DNA from: Urechis unicinctus
Taxonomy: Eukaryota; Annelida; Polychaeta; Xenopneusta; Urechidae
Direction: 5' to 3'
Assembly (NCBI GenBank): GCA_034190875.2
Contig: CM067346.1
Span: 39,875,562 to 39,939,561 of the forward strand
DNA: 64,000 nt
Shown here: in pieces, positions 25,811 through 38,389 of the stretch
How the letters are laid out: every line of letters starts with the position of its first letter
Position numbering within the stretch: the stretch's first letter is position 1
Program-made: the position numbers and the translations under genes
Notes under the pieces: generated by a model
Database searches by the model: none
What the model was told of the DNA's origin: nothing
What the model saw: only the letters and a program-made list of their open reading frames with translations

Positions 25811-28800
25811 ACTCGAACTCCAGGTGTATGGCTTATACATACTTGAACTTTATTAGCTGACTTCAACTTTCCAATTTTAGATGTAACTTAGCCTATATTT
25901 TTAGAGAGAGAAATGAGTTGAGCACGGAGGCCAGGATCGAAATGTAAAGTGCTTTCCTCAACTACTTAGGCACGCCACCCCAATTCTCATGGAACGTGCA
26001 GTAGCCAGGTTATTAAGGGTTGGGGCCTTCGGGCAGGATGGTCATGTGGCTCTGGAATATGGGGTATGTATGAGGAGAGGGGGGAAGTGGCAGGTGACAT
26101 GTAGGTCACTCATGGATCGGTGAAGCTGGGGTTTATAATTAGTATCAGCTGTATGAGGTTACTCCATCAATTCATGACTGATAAGGTACGTTATGATGAA
26201 GGGTAGGTTTGTTATCATTTTGGCATTCAACATATCCCTCTCCGTTTAAGTGGATGAATATCCACAAAAGAAACTAGGTCTCTTCATGGGAGAAAAAATA
26301 ATTCATGGGGATTTTCCACATTAAGGGTTGGTTGGTTAGGAAATGACTGTGTACTGAGTCAAAATGTGGAATACATATTCCAGTATACATTATATCAGAA
26401 TTGTTTGAAACTATGCTGGTTTGATTAATTATTTTTCAGTAAAATCAAATCATTGATGGTACTATTATTACATTGTAATATATGTTACTTGTATTGCTAT
26501 ACTTAATGCTAAACATGTGAAATGTTGGTAGATGTTGTGCAGGCTAACCTATTTTCTAGGGGTTGGAATCCAATCATATTTTAATTTTATTGGGGACATG
26601 GTGCAATATCTATGGCTAGGGCATCTAAATTACCCATAGATACCACAGCTGTACTCGGAAACTGGCACTATTGATGCCGAACCCTTTTGCATTCGAGCCA
26701 AGCAGAGAGTTGGCCCCTCGGTGCACATCAACGCTAAAACTAATTAACTTTGGGGGCCTACCTGGCGTAGGATATTTGGTGCAAAAGGATATTGTTTCAT
26801 CCAGTCAAAACCAGTTGTTGAACATTAAATTAACTGCCACTTCGTACAATTATCTCATTTTCTCAATCATATTATTCACATTGATAAAAACAAATATCAG
26901 AGCGGCTTTGCAGTACCTAATGCACATAATTAAAACGAAATAATATACGGCTGAATTTGTACAAGGAGTGGCATCACATAATGAGTTGACGAGCGTTTCT
27001 AAGACTATTAAGCACAGTTGCTTTTCAGCGGGTTATATACAATGAATAAGTTTTTGGGTTAGCAACCCTAAAGTGTTGTAGACCATCCTAATCACATAAC
27101 TGTGTTAAATGAATATTGCTGAATAACAGTTGCAGTTCGCCGCGTGATCCAATTAATTTGCAGAAATCAGCAAATCCGTATTATTATCAGATAGCCATAT
27201 ATGCCAAATCGTGTTTCAAACAATGTGAGTAAAATGTCCCTACGACATTTATTCACCGACTGAAAGTTTGTGACAATAAGTATTGCTCTATGGCTAGCAG
27301 TTTCTTATTCTTACTAACGTCACATAACCTCTTTCAGCAGACTTAGAATTAAGTGGTATCTGCTACCTTGCTGTATGTTATGCTGCTTGTCCATCCGAGT
27401 CAATCCGTGGAATTCCCTATGTGATAAGCCTTGATAGCTCAAAGTTTGGATTTTCACTCATGCATACGTCTACCATCTTCAGTTGCCGCTGCTGCAAGTG
27501 TTCGTGCCAGGCAGCATCTGCTCGTGCTTCAGCATCGTCATCATCATATTCAGCAGTGATTCCCATCTGATCACTGACACAGTGAGTATAGAGAGTTTTT
27601 CGACATCAATAATATGTATTGATTTATTATCACTTTCATTCGCCTTAAAACGCAAGTTCACATGCACCTTGGCACCTAAATAGAGAACAGAACCAGCTTT
27701 CTCATCAAGCTGTTGCATGTTACTGTTATGGTACAGTTGAGCAGCCAAGATAGTGTCCTCTAGTGCATTGAAATCTTTTAAGAATATTATTTTGATGTGT
27801 TTTTATGGACAAAGGTTTAATAAAAGGTTTTATCCCAATTGCGTTTTAACATAACATGGATATTGTTGTCAATTCTTGTTAGCCATTGGCAAGGTACCTA
27901 TGGGCTAAGATTGCCAGCTTTGTTGATTTATAGTAATTACAGACAAGATGTAAAAAATATAATAACTGCCCTTTTCTAGTGGTTCGTATCCCATTTGAAG
28001 ACCGTATGCCTTGGCTGATATAGAGAGCTCATGGTTCCGGGCAGTTGTCTAAATAATTTAGCAAGAGACATTTGATTTGTGTTTTTTATTTTGTTCCTGA
28101 TTGGTGGTGGCGCTCATTGCTCCTTTAGTGTTTTTTGAGACGTAGTATCACTGTTCTAGCCTCCATAGCATAACCTACAGATTTCATTTTTGAACGATGT
28201 TTCATTTTAGAATGATATATGCTTCGTCTTTTTGGCGAACGATAGAACAGTATCCACATTGAACACACAGAGGAGTGAATAAAATGAAAATGACATATGT
28301 TGGACTTCTACGTAAACTATTTGGTTTGGTTAAGTCGACTTCTGTACCAGGAAACATCATTGGTTTGTATACAGCTTCGAAAGCAGATGCGTAGGATGGT
28401 TACATCAACGAGCATTGTTTTATGAGTATTTTAAATGCGTTCAAAACTTTTTCCAGATATATGACGCATTGACTACTGCATGGCAATATATGGATTTCTC
28501 CTACACATGGGCACATGAGACCTTCCAGGCGACTTCTTCACGCAATAATCCACAAATCATTAAAAGGACAATGTAAACATATGACGAAGATTGATGTTGA
28601 TAAACAAATCCGCCCAAATTTTGTTATCGAAAATAAATTAAAGTGCAATGATTTTCGTATCCTACCTGTCTCTCGATATAGGCATACGTGGTATTGCATC
28701 GGTGGATTGATGATATTCATAAAGTGGTCAATGTGAATAAAATACATTCCTAGACGTTGTGTTGAATGGAAGCAGTTATGATAGTAATACTGGTAGCAGG

Positions 28801-29400
28801 GACTGGCGCCAAATCTGCGACAGGTATTTTATGAGTCAACCACAGTGACCTCAAGTGAGAGCGATCATCATCATGGAAAGTATCAAAAATATTTGAATAA
28901 ATGTAGATTAACTGAGTATACGGTTCCAGCTGGTAGACACAGTTAACTCCACCAGGGGACCTTAGCACAACTTGTGGTAGCCAATACAGCATTCAGTGTA
29001 GTTTAAATGGGCCTATATGCTGACACCTGTAGTCGTCTGATGGTAGTAAACAACTGCCCAAAACCTCTACGGTGATGCTGCGCTTTCTTATAAAATAAAC
29101 ATTGCGTGTTAATGATCAATACACACACCCCATCTATGGTGTTAATCGGAGGTTGTATATATGCCATTGTATCAGATATGTTATAATTTAATATCGTATT
29201 TTCACCACCGCTTCTAAAATATTTTTACCTATTCTGTGTAAATCGCCCCAGTCTATTGAAAATATGTATCAGGCGATATCCAAACGCATTTCATTGTTTA
29301 TCTGAAAGTATCTTGTTATTGTCAGTAATAATTTATCTTGCCCTCTGATAGGAATCTTTCTACACACAACAATGTTCTGATTTTTCATCTGTTAAAACGC
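25811..29400. other. No gene supported; apparently unique DNA
   Basis: This 3.6-kb stretch aligns to no other part of the window that I could find. The longest frames (26671-26943 plus, 27479-27748 minus) match no family I know, and the second opens at a TTG. A G-rich patch lies at 26015-26100. A block at 25905-25990 has loosely tRNA-like phrases with wrong A-box to B-box spacing. Confidence 0.5.
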
Positions 29401-30960
29401 ATCATGAAAACCACCAACAGCAAATAGATGAATAGGACTGCAAATATTGGCATCATGCTTCGTGGTTTTGCTTATAGTGATGAATTGTGGAAGGATATCA
29501 CATGTTGGCTGATTAATATGTTTACAAGCGCCTTCTTGAAAGGCGTACCACGCCTTCCCGTCCATCATGATTATTTACATGTAATGTATTCCATAATTAA
29601 TGGGATTGTTTGGGCAATCCTTCTTGGCAGCAAGTGACTCTCATCGTTCAACACAATGTTTCGAAGTTGTGAGCATACTGCATTGTTTTCAATAAGCACG
29701 CTCGCATATTCTCTGTGCTGAATAAATGATCCTCGTTAACCAGGGATAATTCATTTATTAACGACGCTCGGATCTTAATCAACGAGGAAGAAGTAATGTA
29801 TAACGATATTCTGACCTGGTCAATGTTTATATCGCTACAAATCAAAGATATAGTAAACTACAAGATTTTATCTACACAACAAATAATACTGTGTCCGTAC
29901 TCCTATTAACTACCTCGAAGAATATATCTTCAAATAGGCCCGGGAGTTGAAAAGAAAAATTAAACGCAACACGGTAATCCCCTTGATTTCACGTGTCGGT
30001 TGTCAAATCGAACCATATTTGTTAAACCTGTTGTTGATGATTCGTTCTGTTGTTGCACTCAATTGTGCGAGTGTAAACCTTACACTGCTAGTACCGCACC
30101 AATGGAATACAGATACGGCTGTTATTTGTTATGGGCAGGTTCTGCCCTTCAAAGATAGTATTTCGAAAGTATTTTATAGCTTCATGATGTACTCTTTTGG
30201 ATTGCATTGAACCCCTGCTTAGGCTATTTATAGAGGCATAAAACGCAAAGAAATGTACTTGGTGCCAATGGACAGCTTGTTGAGTAACTATTTGATCACT
30301 CTGTATATTCTTTGGAGTGTCTGAGTGCACGAGACAGTCGACGTTGATGTTATCACACTCAACTAGTCATGCGTGTCACCGATACTTCGCACTTCTAGCG
30401 ACGGGGTTATATTCCGCTTGTTAATTTGTAGCCGCACCTCTAAAGTGCCATCTCAAGATTGGCTCAATCCCGTTGGCTGCAATACGTGTGTCTAGCGCAT
30501 TCATATAGTAACGGGAAAATATGAACGTTTTACAACGTGTACCTGAGATGTGAAAAAAACGTGAAAGATTTGCGATGATTTATTTTGGGGGGATACGTAG
30601 TGATACATTATAAATGTGTATTTTGGTTTGAATCACAATGCGTTTAGCACGGATAATTCAGCAAAAGTGGTCAAAAGTATGACCCTCATGTTGCCTGAAT
30701 TGGATATAAAATTATATGCTGTCTTTGTTCAAGTCAGTCAGTGGCAAATGATGCAGCAGATTGCTAATAATGCGTCGCCCCTTTTGATATCATTTCTCTC
30801 CTGTAATCGGCATGCATGCTGTACATTAACCGACGATTGAGACTCAATCTGGATGCATTTATCACCCGTGCATCGACCCGTTATATGCATGACAATGAAC
30901 TAGAATTTCAGACCACCTTTCAATGGAGTCGTTACTGTGATGATATATCGAGGCGGAGTA
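29401..30960 (+). repeat. Tandem-array block d, copy 4
   Basis: The interval 29467-29580 matches 20210-20315. The intervals 29940-30230 and 30640-30950 match 3860-4110 and 4260-4495. The order and strand are the same as in copies 1 and 3. Confidence 0.75.
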
Positions 30961-31200
30961 AATGGATTCAGACCATTTGAACAATGCTGATGCATAGCTG
31001 GTGTTGCACACGTGCCATGCCCTCGCATTTTATATCTTGCTAATTCATAGTTCACATCACGATAGACGTCGACATCGACAACCATTATGCGGATATAACT
31101 TCTGGAAAGTCCCATTATTCCGTAAACACTCAACTAGGAACCTGTTCCATTGCCCCCGAGTAAGTACACAGAACATCAGCGTGTGCAGTTAACTATGATT
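30961..31200 (+). repeat. Tandem-array block e, copy 4 (left part)
   Basis: The shared gatgcatagct (30989 and about 22425) and the GTAAGT at 31160-31165 anchor the alignment to copy 3. Identity is lower than between copies 1 and 3. Confidence 0.65.
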
Positions 31201-31226
31201 GGCCGTAGTCATAACGTTCAACTGTT

Positions 31227-31432
31227 GCGCGCAATTACATGTATAGTTTCGTGCAAATTAATCAGCCAATCACAGCCAAGGAATTACTTGTGCGCAATTT
31301 AACCAATCACAGCACATGAATAAGTTGTGTACAATTTAAACGGCCAATCACGGAACAGGAATTGGTTGCTTGCAAGTAAATAGGCCAATCACAGCACAGG
31401 AATAAGTTGCGCGCCACTAAATCAGTCAATCA
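31227..31432 (+). repeat. 41-bp tandem repeat carrying CCAATCA boxes
   Basis: Five units, each with CCAATCA or a one-base variant, start at 31266, 31303, 31344, 31385 and 31426 (spacing 37, 41, 41 and 41). Each is followed by an aggaataagttgcgcgc-like phrase. A decayed unit precedes them from 31227. CCAAT on this strand is the core of NF-Y sites; whether it is used is unknown. Confidence 0.75.
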
Positions 31433-32400
31433 GGGGTCAAATGCTCAGGATTTATCAACGCACTAAACATTCATGACATTTGGTTTAAGTATCACCTCTC
31501 ATCGAGGCTCAATTTGCTTGGTACCAAACGCAGGGCTGTGACAATGGCTTAATCAAACCAGTAATACATAATGTCATAGCGGTCGCTTCTAAGGTAATGG
31601 TGTTTTCGGTCATGTTTAAATAAGACTCGCTGGTTGTGATGAGAGTATGGGATGAAAAATGTGACTCCCATGTCTCATTGTAGGTACCATTCGTTATTTT
31701 CATTCTGTTGACTCATCAGCCGCAGCCTAAATGCCTATTCAATGTATTAAACGGACACGAGACCATGTTAATATAATTAAATTTGGTCAGACCCCACGCC
31801 AATAGAGGTTGGACAGGGCCGTTTTAGGCCGTTTGGTAGTCTCATATAAATGACCACTGACAACGAAAGGTGAAATAATACATTATATTCTCGTATTACA
31901 TTATAAATGAAGAATAGCTTTTTCAGTTGGTACCATCTTAGGATGATGTCCGATTCCAACAAGGAAAGTAGTTTTGAGGATGGTTCGAATGAGCTCTTTC
32001 CAGCAAACAACATATGCAATACAAGCAGTTTGAAATATTTATTGGCCACCCTAACCATTTGTCTCCCTCAACCCATTTCGGAGCGCACAGTCGATATGCA
32101 TTTAAATATGCAAATATGTGAGTTGAATATGTTAATGAGACGACATATTCCAGTTGTTTTAACAGAGCATTTGAAGATTTTTGTTGGTTGATATTTAAAG
32201 ATCACAACTTGAAGCGGACATAATGCACCATAGAAGACTTACAAACGTCATTCAGAGGTGGAAAAATGCGGCGGTAAAATATTCTGATAGAAAAGTATCC
32301 GCAGTCACATTTTTACCTCTTCTCTAGCATGGCAACCAGACCTAACTATGATTGACTTTCTGTCTACGGAAGATTGTAGGTCTACCTCTTCTCTGGCACC
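31433..32400. other. No gene supported
   Basis: A plus-strand frame at 31907-32191 (94 codons, ATG start) has a weakly hAT-like C-terminal pattern but I cannot support it. A second, overlapping minus-strand frame is its shadow. Confidence 0.4.
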
Positions 32401-32441
32401 GCCGGACGGTAACATAAGTATATACCATCCTGATTCTGCAT

Positions 32442-32491
32442 TTTCCGCGCCAATCAAAGAATACTTCTGATTACGTCGCATGGATTTGCAT
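32442..32491 (+). promoter_or_regulatory. Promoter-like cluster: E2F, CCAAT, CRE-like, octamer
   Basis: Within 50 bp lie TTTCCGCGCC (E2F-like, 32442-32451), CCAATCA (32450-32456), TTACGTCG (CRE-like, 32471-32478) and a perfect octamer ATTTGCAT (32484-32491). Such combinations are known from animal histone and cell-cycle promoters. No histone or other known gene follows, so this is only a candidate. Confidence 0.3.
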
Positions 32492-32738
32492 AAAAAAAAC
32501 AATACATATCAAGAGCCTGAGATCAAATATCTCATCTTATCGCACCAAATGATCACTCCCAATCAATGCTATTCTTTAAAAAATTCCATCAATACATCGA
32601 TTTCCGAAAAATAGTGATGCAATGACTACCATTTGTGTAAATATAAGGTCACATGGTATTTATTAGCTCTCCGTTTGCAAGGCGCGCATGGAGCGCACCA
32701 TGCATTGTGAATTGCCATCTGTTCAAGATAGTCAAGTT

Positions 32739-32891
32739 TGCGCCTGCGCACAGCTACTGCTTTGTTTTAAATGCAAACAAGAAGGTCAAAAGCTTTGCAT
32801 CGCGATATAACCGGCAGCATCATATACGCTCAGATTTGCGCTGGTACTTACAAATTACGTCACATCAACCCGGAAAAGCACAGGAACGGTG
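32739..32891 (+). other. Possible small first exon after NRF1-like site
   Basis: TGCGCCTGCGCA at 32739-32750 differs by one base from the NRF1 consensus. An ATG at 32771 opens a frame of 40 codons, rich in Arg and Lys and beginning MQTRRSKALHRD, that reaches a consensus splice donor GTAAGT at 32892-32897. A longer frame from 32653 in another phase passes over the same donor. I recognise no protein and cannot find the next exon, so this stays a guess. Confidence 0.2.
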
Positions 32892-32897
32892 GTAAGT

Positions 32898-33535
32898 ATA
32901 TTGACCGTGTTTTTAAACATGCAATTAAAAATTATTGGTATAATTATTGGGAAAGTGAATGTTGTCACCGGCTAGGCAAATAAACATTCTGCTGACTTAC
33001 GCGACCAGACAAATGGTTTGTGTGGTAATTGTTTTGACCTAATTAGCCGGGTTTGTTTTACACATTCAATTAACATGTTGAGCATCCCCTGTTAACTAGG
33101 GGTAATCCATGTTGTGAACATAGAAAGCTCGGTTACATTTATAGAAGCTCTAGTTGTTTTGGTTGATTTAACATGCTGAATAGGGAGGGAAATGCAAATT
33201 ACATACACGATCTGTTTGGTCTTTGCCTTCTGCCGAAGTGATATAATTATTTGCATAGATACTGGGCAATAGAATATTGTCACCAGGCTAGTTCTGGCTA
33301 CTTGCCTTACTTGACAAGTGATTTTTTGGGTAAGTATTCAATCTTGGTGTGTCTAACAAACCAATCAAGGTGTTGTTAAAAATCTTGTCAAATGCAGCAG
33401 AGAAACAGGGCATATTGGCCTCACGTGCTTTCAAGGTTTAATTTTTAATGTATTATATGTTTGTGCTCCGATTCAGAGTGGTCAGTGATCTGACATTGTA
33501 TTTCAATCAGGGTGACATACCATGACTGGGATATA
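32898..33535. other. No gene seen
   Basis: A phrase with gaatgttgtcaccggcta (32956) recurs in changed form near 33273, suggesting an old direct repeat of about 320 bp spacing. Nothing else is clear. Confidence 0.4.
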
Positions 33536-33539
33536 TGTT

Positions 33540-33680
33540 GTTGTAAAAAATAAATGGTTTCCCAAGCCCTTAAGGTAAAAAAATCGTGGTATCTGTCCAA
33601 AAACAAAACATTCAATCGCCTTTAAAACCATTAATAAATAACCGATGGCACCGACAAATTAGTCGAAGGTTGTCAGTGAC
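33540..33680 (+). repeat. Dispersed repeat, short copy
   Basis: This stretch aligns to 48115-48255: both have ggttttcccaagc (ggtttcccaagc here), then cgtggtatc, then aaaaccgt or aaaaccatt followed by ccgatgg. It is a fragment of the family described at 47785-48300. Confidence 0.65.
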
Positions 33681-33959
33681 CTAGTTAGTTGCGTCGTTAA
33701 ATTTATTGGCTGCTGATTGCTGGTTGGGATCGCATCATAGTTCATAAAAAATGCCATCATTTATACTTCCAATATAACTGTATATAAAGCTTTGATCTAA
33801 CATAATCGAGAAGCGTGTCCAATTGCAAACTTTCTCTTGATACATCTTATTGCAAATAATACATTGTTGAACAAATTCCAGCAGGACGAAATATTCTTAT
33901 TGCAAAAATTATTAACATTCTTTCAATTCTGTCAGAGGGTACAATGTCCCAGGTTGCTG

Positions 33960-34500
33960 TTTATGTAAACCCGCATATATTCATGAGTACCAAGCACATT
34001 TAGAAGATATATTGCGCGACTCGAACACTTCGAGCATTGCTGGTACTTTGTTTTCGTGCAAGCGATATCCTTGCTCATAGCAATGTCCAAAATACAGCGT
34101 CACATTCTCTGCCTTGAGTATATCACCATATTTCTTAATCGGGTGTTGGTAAGATTTATTGTAATAGACTGATGCTACAACTGCAAGGTCGTTCCCCTTA
34201 TCGAACCAGAGCAGAGATGATTTACACTATTCAGAATTACTTTACAACCTCAGTAAACATGATGTTCCTAGCAGGCGACTAAATGAGATGCAAGTTGTTT
34301 ACGGAAGTTAGAAGGTTGGTATACCATTACATGATATCTTCAAAGGACTGCCAGCGGCTGAGTCTGACTCTTAATGACCATTGACGAACGCTTGTCTGAA
34401 CGCAATGGTATTTAGCGTGACATTTGTGCTTTATTGAAAGGCGTCAAAATAGCGCGGGAAGTTTCTTGACAGTACCGCATCATTTGAATCCAGTGACTGT
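33960..34500 (+). repeat. Tandem-array block f, copy 4 (right part only)
   Basis: The interval 34050-34330 matches 9250-9400 and 16130-16350 (ttttcgtgcaagcgatatcc, tccaaaatacagcgtca, atcgggtgttgg). The interval 34380-34430 matches the sequence around 9430-9480. The left 2 kb of block f is missing. Confidence 0.7.
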
Positions 34501-35185
34501 TCCGTATTGTAATTCGGGAGCGAAACATTTATGTTGTCATTGGCTTATTCAAGGATTAGCATACAGGATGTGTTTGTGCACTCAGACAAAATACAATTTA
34601 TTATCTGGGTACAAAAAGAAGGACAAGCGCTATGCAAGCTAGTGATATGTTTAATCCATGGCAATGTTGCACTCGTGTCACCTTAAACATCAAGGACAAA
34701 TGTTTTAAGGTATAAGGAAACATAACTACCACCTTTGTAAATGCATTGTCATTAATGTAAATTCTCGTTAAAAAGTGCGCTGACAAACGAAATGATCATT
34801 TACTAGCATTTTCATGGATGTAACACGTACAGAACACTGATCATAATTAAATTTGTTCACTTGGTAATATGTTGTTATTGCATATTTTCCACATCGATCC
34901 CAATTACTCAAATACACAAGAATTAGGTGGACCCGCAAAAACATGCATCAAATTCATTCCCTTGTGACAATGATACCGAATTACTAAACCGAAATAATAA
35001 GGTTAAAGGCGCACACAGTAAACAATCCGGCCATCTTGAAGCACAACAAGATAAAGAAGCGGTGAGCTATGCACGGTATGGTGGTCACATGTTAATGTAA
35101 GAGCAGTCATGTAAATAAAAATGGCATCAAGCCTCACGGCACTTGAACAATGAACTAAATTGATTACTCGGTAAAATTACTTTTG
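34501..35185. other. No gene seen
   Basis: AT-rich sequence with only short frames. It shows no match to other parts of the window. Confidence 0.45.
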
Positions 35186-35636
35186 TTAAGTATGGGAGGG
35201 GGATGGGGTCGACACAGGATGTATCTGTAGGTGCAGGCCTTTGTTTTTTCGCATGAAGCGCTGAAGTTCAGTTTCTGATTGGGAAGTAACAGGTATTGGG
35301 TTAGGATGATCAATTGTTGGACCTTTTCCCCCGATGAAATGCTTTGTACAGATATATGTGCCATCATTAACCTTCTCTGGCCCAAACTTTTCCCGTCCAC
35401 TAGCCGCGCACGACGGTAATATAAATATATCAATAAGAGGTCTTGCACGGCTACCCGTCCATATACCCTGGCCAACTCTCGGCATTTCTTTGGATTAGAG
35501 CGTAGCTTTGGAAAGGAATGAGAGACACGCCATTCATTCTTTCACGATCTCTATATCGGCTGTCTGAGTTGCACCTACCCCAGCAGCAATGTTTCGTGGG
35601 CATTCTGGTTCGATATGATCGTAAATTATTCGGCAA
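35186..35636 (-). pseudogene. THAP zinc-finger domain, frame-disrupted
   Basis: THAP domains are C2CH zinc-binding DNA-binding modules found in animal transcription regulators and in P-type and some other DNA transposases. Read on the minus strand from an ATG at 35636, the frame gives KHCCWGRCNSDSRYRDRERM and then VSLIPF, the start of a THAP fold. The next frame (35475 downward) gives PKLRSNPKKCREL, the usual PK..N..KC.RW-like helix. A third frame (35485 down to 35186) gives GTYICTKHFIGGKGPTIDHP followed by NPIP, the CxxH half and closing box. At least two frame shifts therefore separate the pieces. The Cys-Cys to Cys-His distance is about 73 codons, against up to about 53 normally, so some 20 codons look inserted. 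A decayed host gene, a decayed transposon gene, or one exon with sequencing errors are all possible. Confidence 0.75.
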
Positions 35637-36639
35637 AAAAAAGATTCAAAACATCATTTACAGTACGCTACAAACTGTTCATTCAGCGTTGCTAATGAAC
35701 AGCTTGTTACGGGTAGCAACAAGACGTGGTACGGGAAAAACTACTTCCGAGTCACTGGGAAACGGCCTATTAAACCCATTATCCTTAACAACAAATGTAT
35801 CCTGCTCTAGACTGCGACGCCATCATTGTGTGTGTTCCTTAACAGAATGTAAATCGCAGGGCAGGGAATATGTTTCTTGCAATCACCATGATAGGAATCG
35901 CTATGCAACCACTTTGGGTATTATTTGCTGACCGTTTGCACCGATGACATCATGCAAGGATTGGAACATATCATATTTCTATTCCTCTCTGATATATAAA
36001 GTACACTTAAGGGGTATGAGTAAGCGTGTGAATACGCGGGTGGACGAAAGAAAGAAAACGACAAATGACTTAACCTAAAGTGTGTCTGATCAGTTCACCA
36101 GTAGGAGAGAGTGAATTTGCAAATAAGTAGCAATTTAAGATCTCATGTCAAGTTAAATGGGCTTTATTCAGCCTTTATCCCCTCGGAGAATTTGCCACAT
36201 AATGGCAATCTGTTACGTGGTAACAATCCCAAACATCCACGCACCTGGACGCTCAATCTATTTATATCGGTCAATGCGCTAATAACAAAAAAACTCCCCA
36301 ACGAGTACAACAGGTAGACATGATGAATAAAAAGTGCAAAACTGTAACTTCTAACCACAACACGAAGCCTCATTACGCGAGGATATTTTTTAAACGAAAT
36401 AGAGGTTTATATTATCTGTGTATATTCACGCCATTCTGATAATTACAGTGATTAATTGCATTCAATCGGGTCCTTCAGTACTGAATGACAACGGAAAACA
36501 TTTTTTGTCATAAGATTCCCGTGTCTCGTAGGCGCATTCCACACATCATGATTCCTTTGGAACGCAAATTAACTTCATTCTGGTGCCTCAAAAGTCGTTA
36601 AAATGAAAGAAAAGGCAATCCTGGACCTGAATGTGTTGC
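35637..36639. other. No gene supported
   Basis: A 137-codon plus-strand frame (35518-35931) starts inside the THAP relic on the opposite strand and so is at least partly a shadow. From about 36500 rightward weak similarity to the reverse complement of 63360-63300 begins. Confidence 0.4.
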
Positions 36640-38098
36640 AAAACTCTCCAAAAGTGGCTCCGTTGTCATTTGCCAATGCATATACAATAGTGCAAAGACT
36701 AACTCCTACGACAAATTAGTTACTAACAAATTACTAATAAAATGGTACAACACCTTGCTATCGGTCTTAAGCATGGAATTAAGCAGCTGTTTGTACGGCC
36801 GTCAATATTAGAATTCCACAATGATGTTAACACAATTGCTAATGCTTAAAGGCGCATTTCTTAAACAAATATCGTAATTCTGTCGTAGAAAAATATTTAA
36901 TTGGCAGATTTCTGAATATGTTTGGAAATAATATCCTTTATAGTGCAACCAGTGATCTGGCACGTTTAGGTATGGGCGTGAAATACAAAACAAAAACGAC
37001 AGGTAGACGCTGTTATCGGCCGAGAGATGTTACCAGATGATGATAGAGTAGCGCCACGTGTAGTAAGTTCACCCAACAGCTACCCATTTGCATGTTTTGT
37101 AAACAACGATTGGTTAATGTTTTCCAGGTGTTGCCAATGCCACGAAAAGACCAAAATCGATTAATTTTAGCAGACACCTGAAGCATAATAGGGACTGAAT
37201 AAAAACTACAAGACATCTAAGTCCATTATTATGCCCAATCCAATCACTTGATGCGTCCAAGGACGGCAGATGCTGCAATTTTAAATTGAGGCTATTACTA
37301 AGATCAAGAGATAAGCTCGCATTGATATAAGAGAGCATTGGTTGGGCTAAACCGTACCTCACAGACCTATTGGCCATTACTCGAGTAATAAGCAATTCGA
37401 GCAATTACCGGGTTTATCTCAAGAGACAAATTGATTAGTCTGCCCACGGCAAAGATAGCTTCAGGTAGCTATCACGACCATGTAACAGGTGTTCCCAGTG
37501 ATCAAACGTCAAATCTGAGGCGATAAAGTTAAAACCCCATTCATGGGATGCTTAACCATTCAGCGACCTACTTCTCCCCTATATTACGAATAATCCATGT
37601 ACTTGCAAACAACTCGTAAATCGTATGGATCTATTTAGTGCTGTCTCCCTCGCACAGTGAATATTACGGCTGGACAGCAATCATGCATCTCTGTTAGCGC
37701 TATTGCGTCACCTCCATAGTATTCTCAGTGTAGAAGGCAGATTGTTCAACATTGTGCTAAATACTGAATGTCAACCGTAGCATTGATCAATCGGACACAC
37801 AGGGCTACTGGGGTTGGCACTTCACCATTTGTTCTCACGTATCATATGATGGCCATTCTAAAGCCATAAATCGATTTCACTCGTACATTACGGGATTGAA
37901 GAATATTGGTCATACTGCTTGTACAAATGCATATAAACCATTGGTTGTGAGAAGTACCTTGGATACTGAATATGTCCTACTAACGATACATTTTTGGTGG
38001 TATCATGCAGTTCTGACCTTGTGTTCAATTTTGTCTAACGCGAAAAACATTGTTTCTCTTTCTCGGTTTAAGTCAACCATAAGCAACGGGACGTTTTA

Positions 38099-38389
38099 AA
38101 TGTTTAGACTCAACAATTCATTTGTGACCTTTATAATTCTACGGGAAACATTCAATGAAGCTTTCTTCACAACATGATTTACGATCTCAAAGATTGCCCA
38201 TTGCAAACGGCTGACCCGTGTGAGTATGCGAGGAGGGTCTCGTGGGTATGGTACGCCCACTGTAATAATGTTGTATGATATTGGAGAGAGCAAGTATGCT
38301 GTTCTTGAAGGTTTGGTATGTGTGCTGTCAGTGTGATAACAAACTTTGAATGTAAAACGACGACTCTCAGGCTCTGTGTTCAAGTACAC
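38099..38389 (-). CDS. Unrecognised 97-codon frame shared by both arms
   Basis: This minus-strand frame opens with MYLNTEPESRRF and ends near the phrase NELLSLNI. Its partner in the right arm (61243-61537) keeps most residues, but a one-base indel after the TEPS-like stretch puts the two halves in different frames. In the 69 codons aligned after the indel I count 18 base differences, about 4 silent and 11 codons replaced, close to what neutral drift gives. I recognise no domain, signal peptide or membrane segment. It is probably not a gene; I list it because it is the longest frame shared by the arms. Confidence 0.2.

Noticed and set aside
25905-25990. tRNA-derived SINE
   Set aside because: A-box-like and B-box-like phrases are present but only about 15 bases apart on either reading, too close for a tRNA-type promoter.
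26540-26580. Pol III B box in ggggttggaatcca
   Set aside because: The central C of the B box is missing, and the upstream A box is not convincing.
27479-27748. 89-codon minus-strand frame as a host exon
   Set aside because: It opens at TTG, matches no family I know, and has no supported splice sites.
31227-31432. CRISPR-like array
   Set aside because: The units are directly adjacent with no variable spacers, in an animal genome. It is an ordinary tandem repeat.
35518-35931. 137-codon plus-strand frame
   Set aside because: It begins opposite the THAP relic, so part is its shadow. The rest is unsupported.
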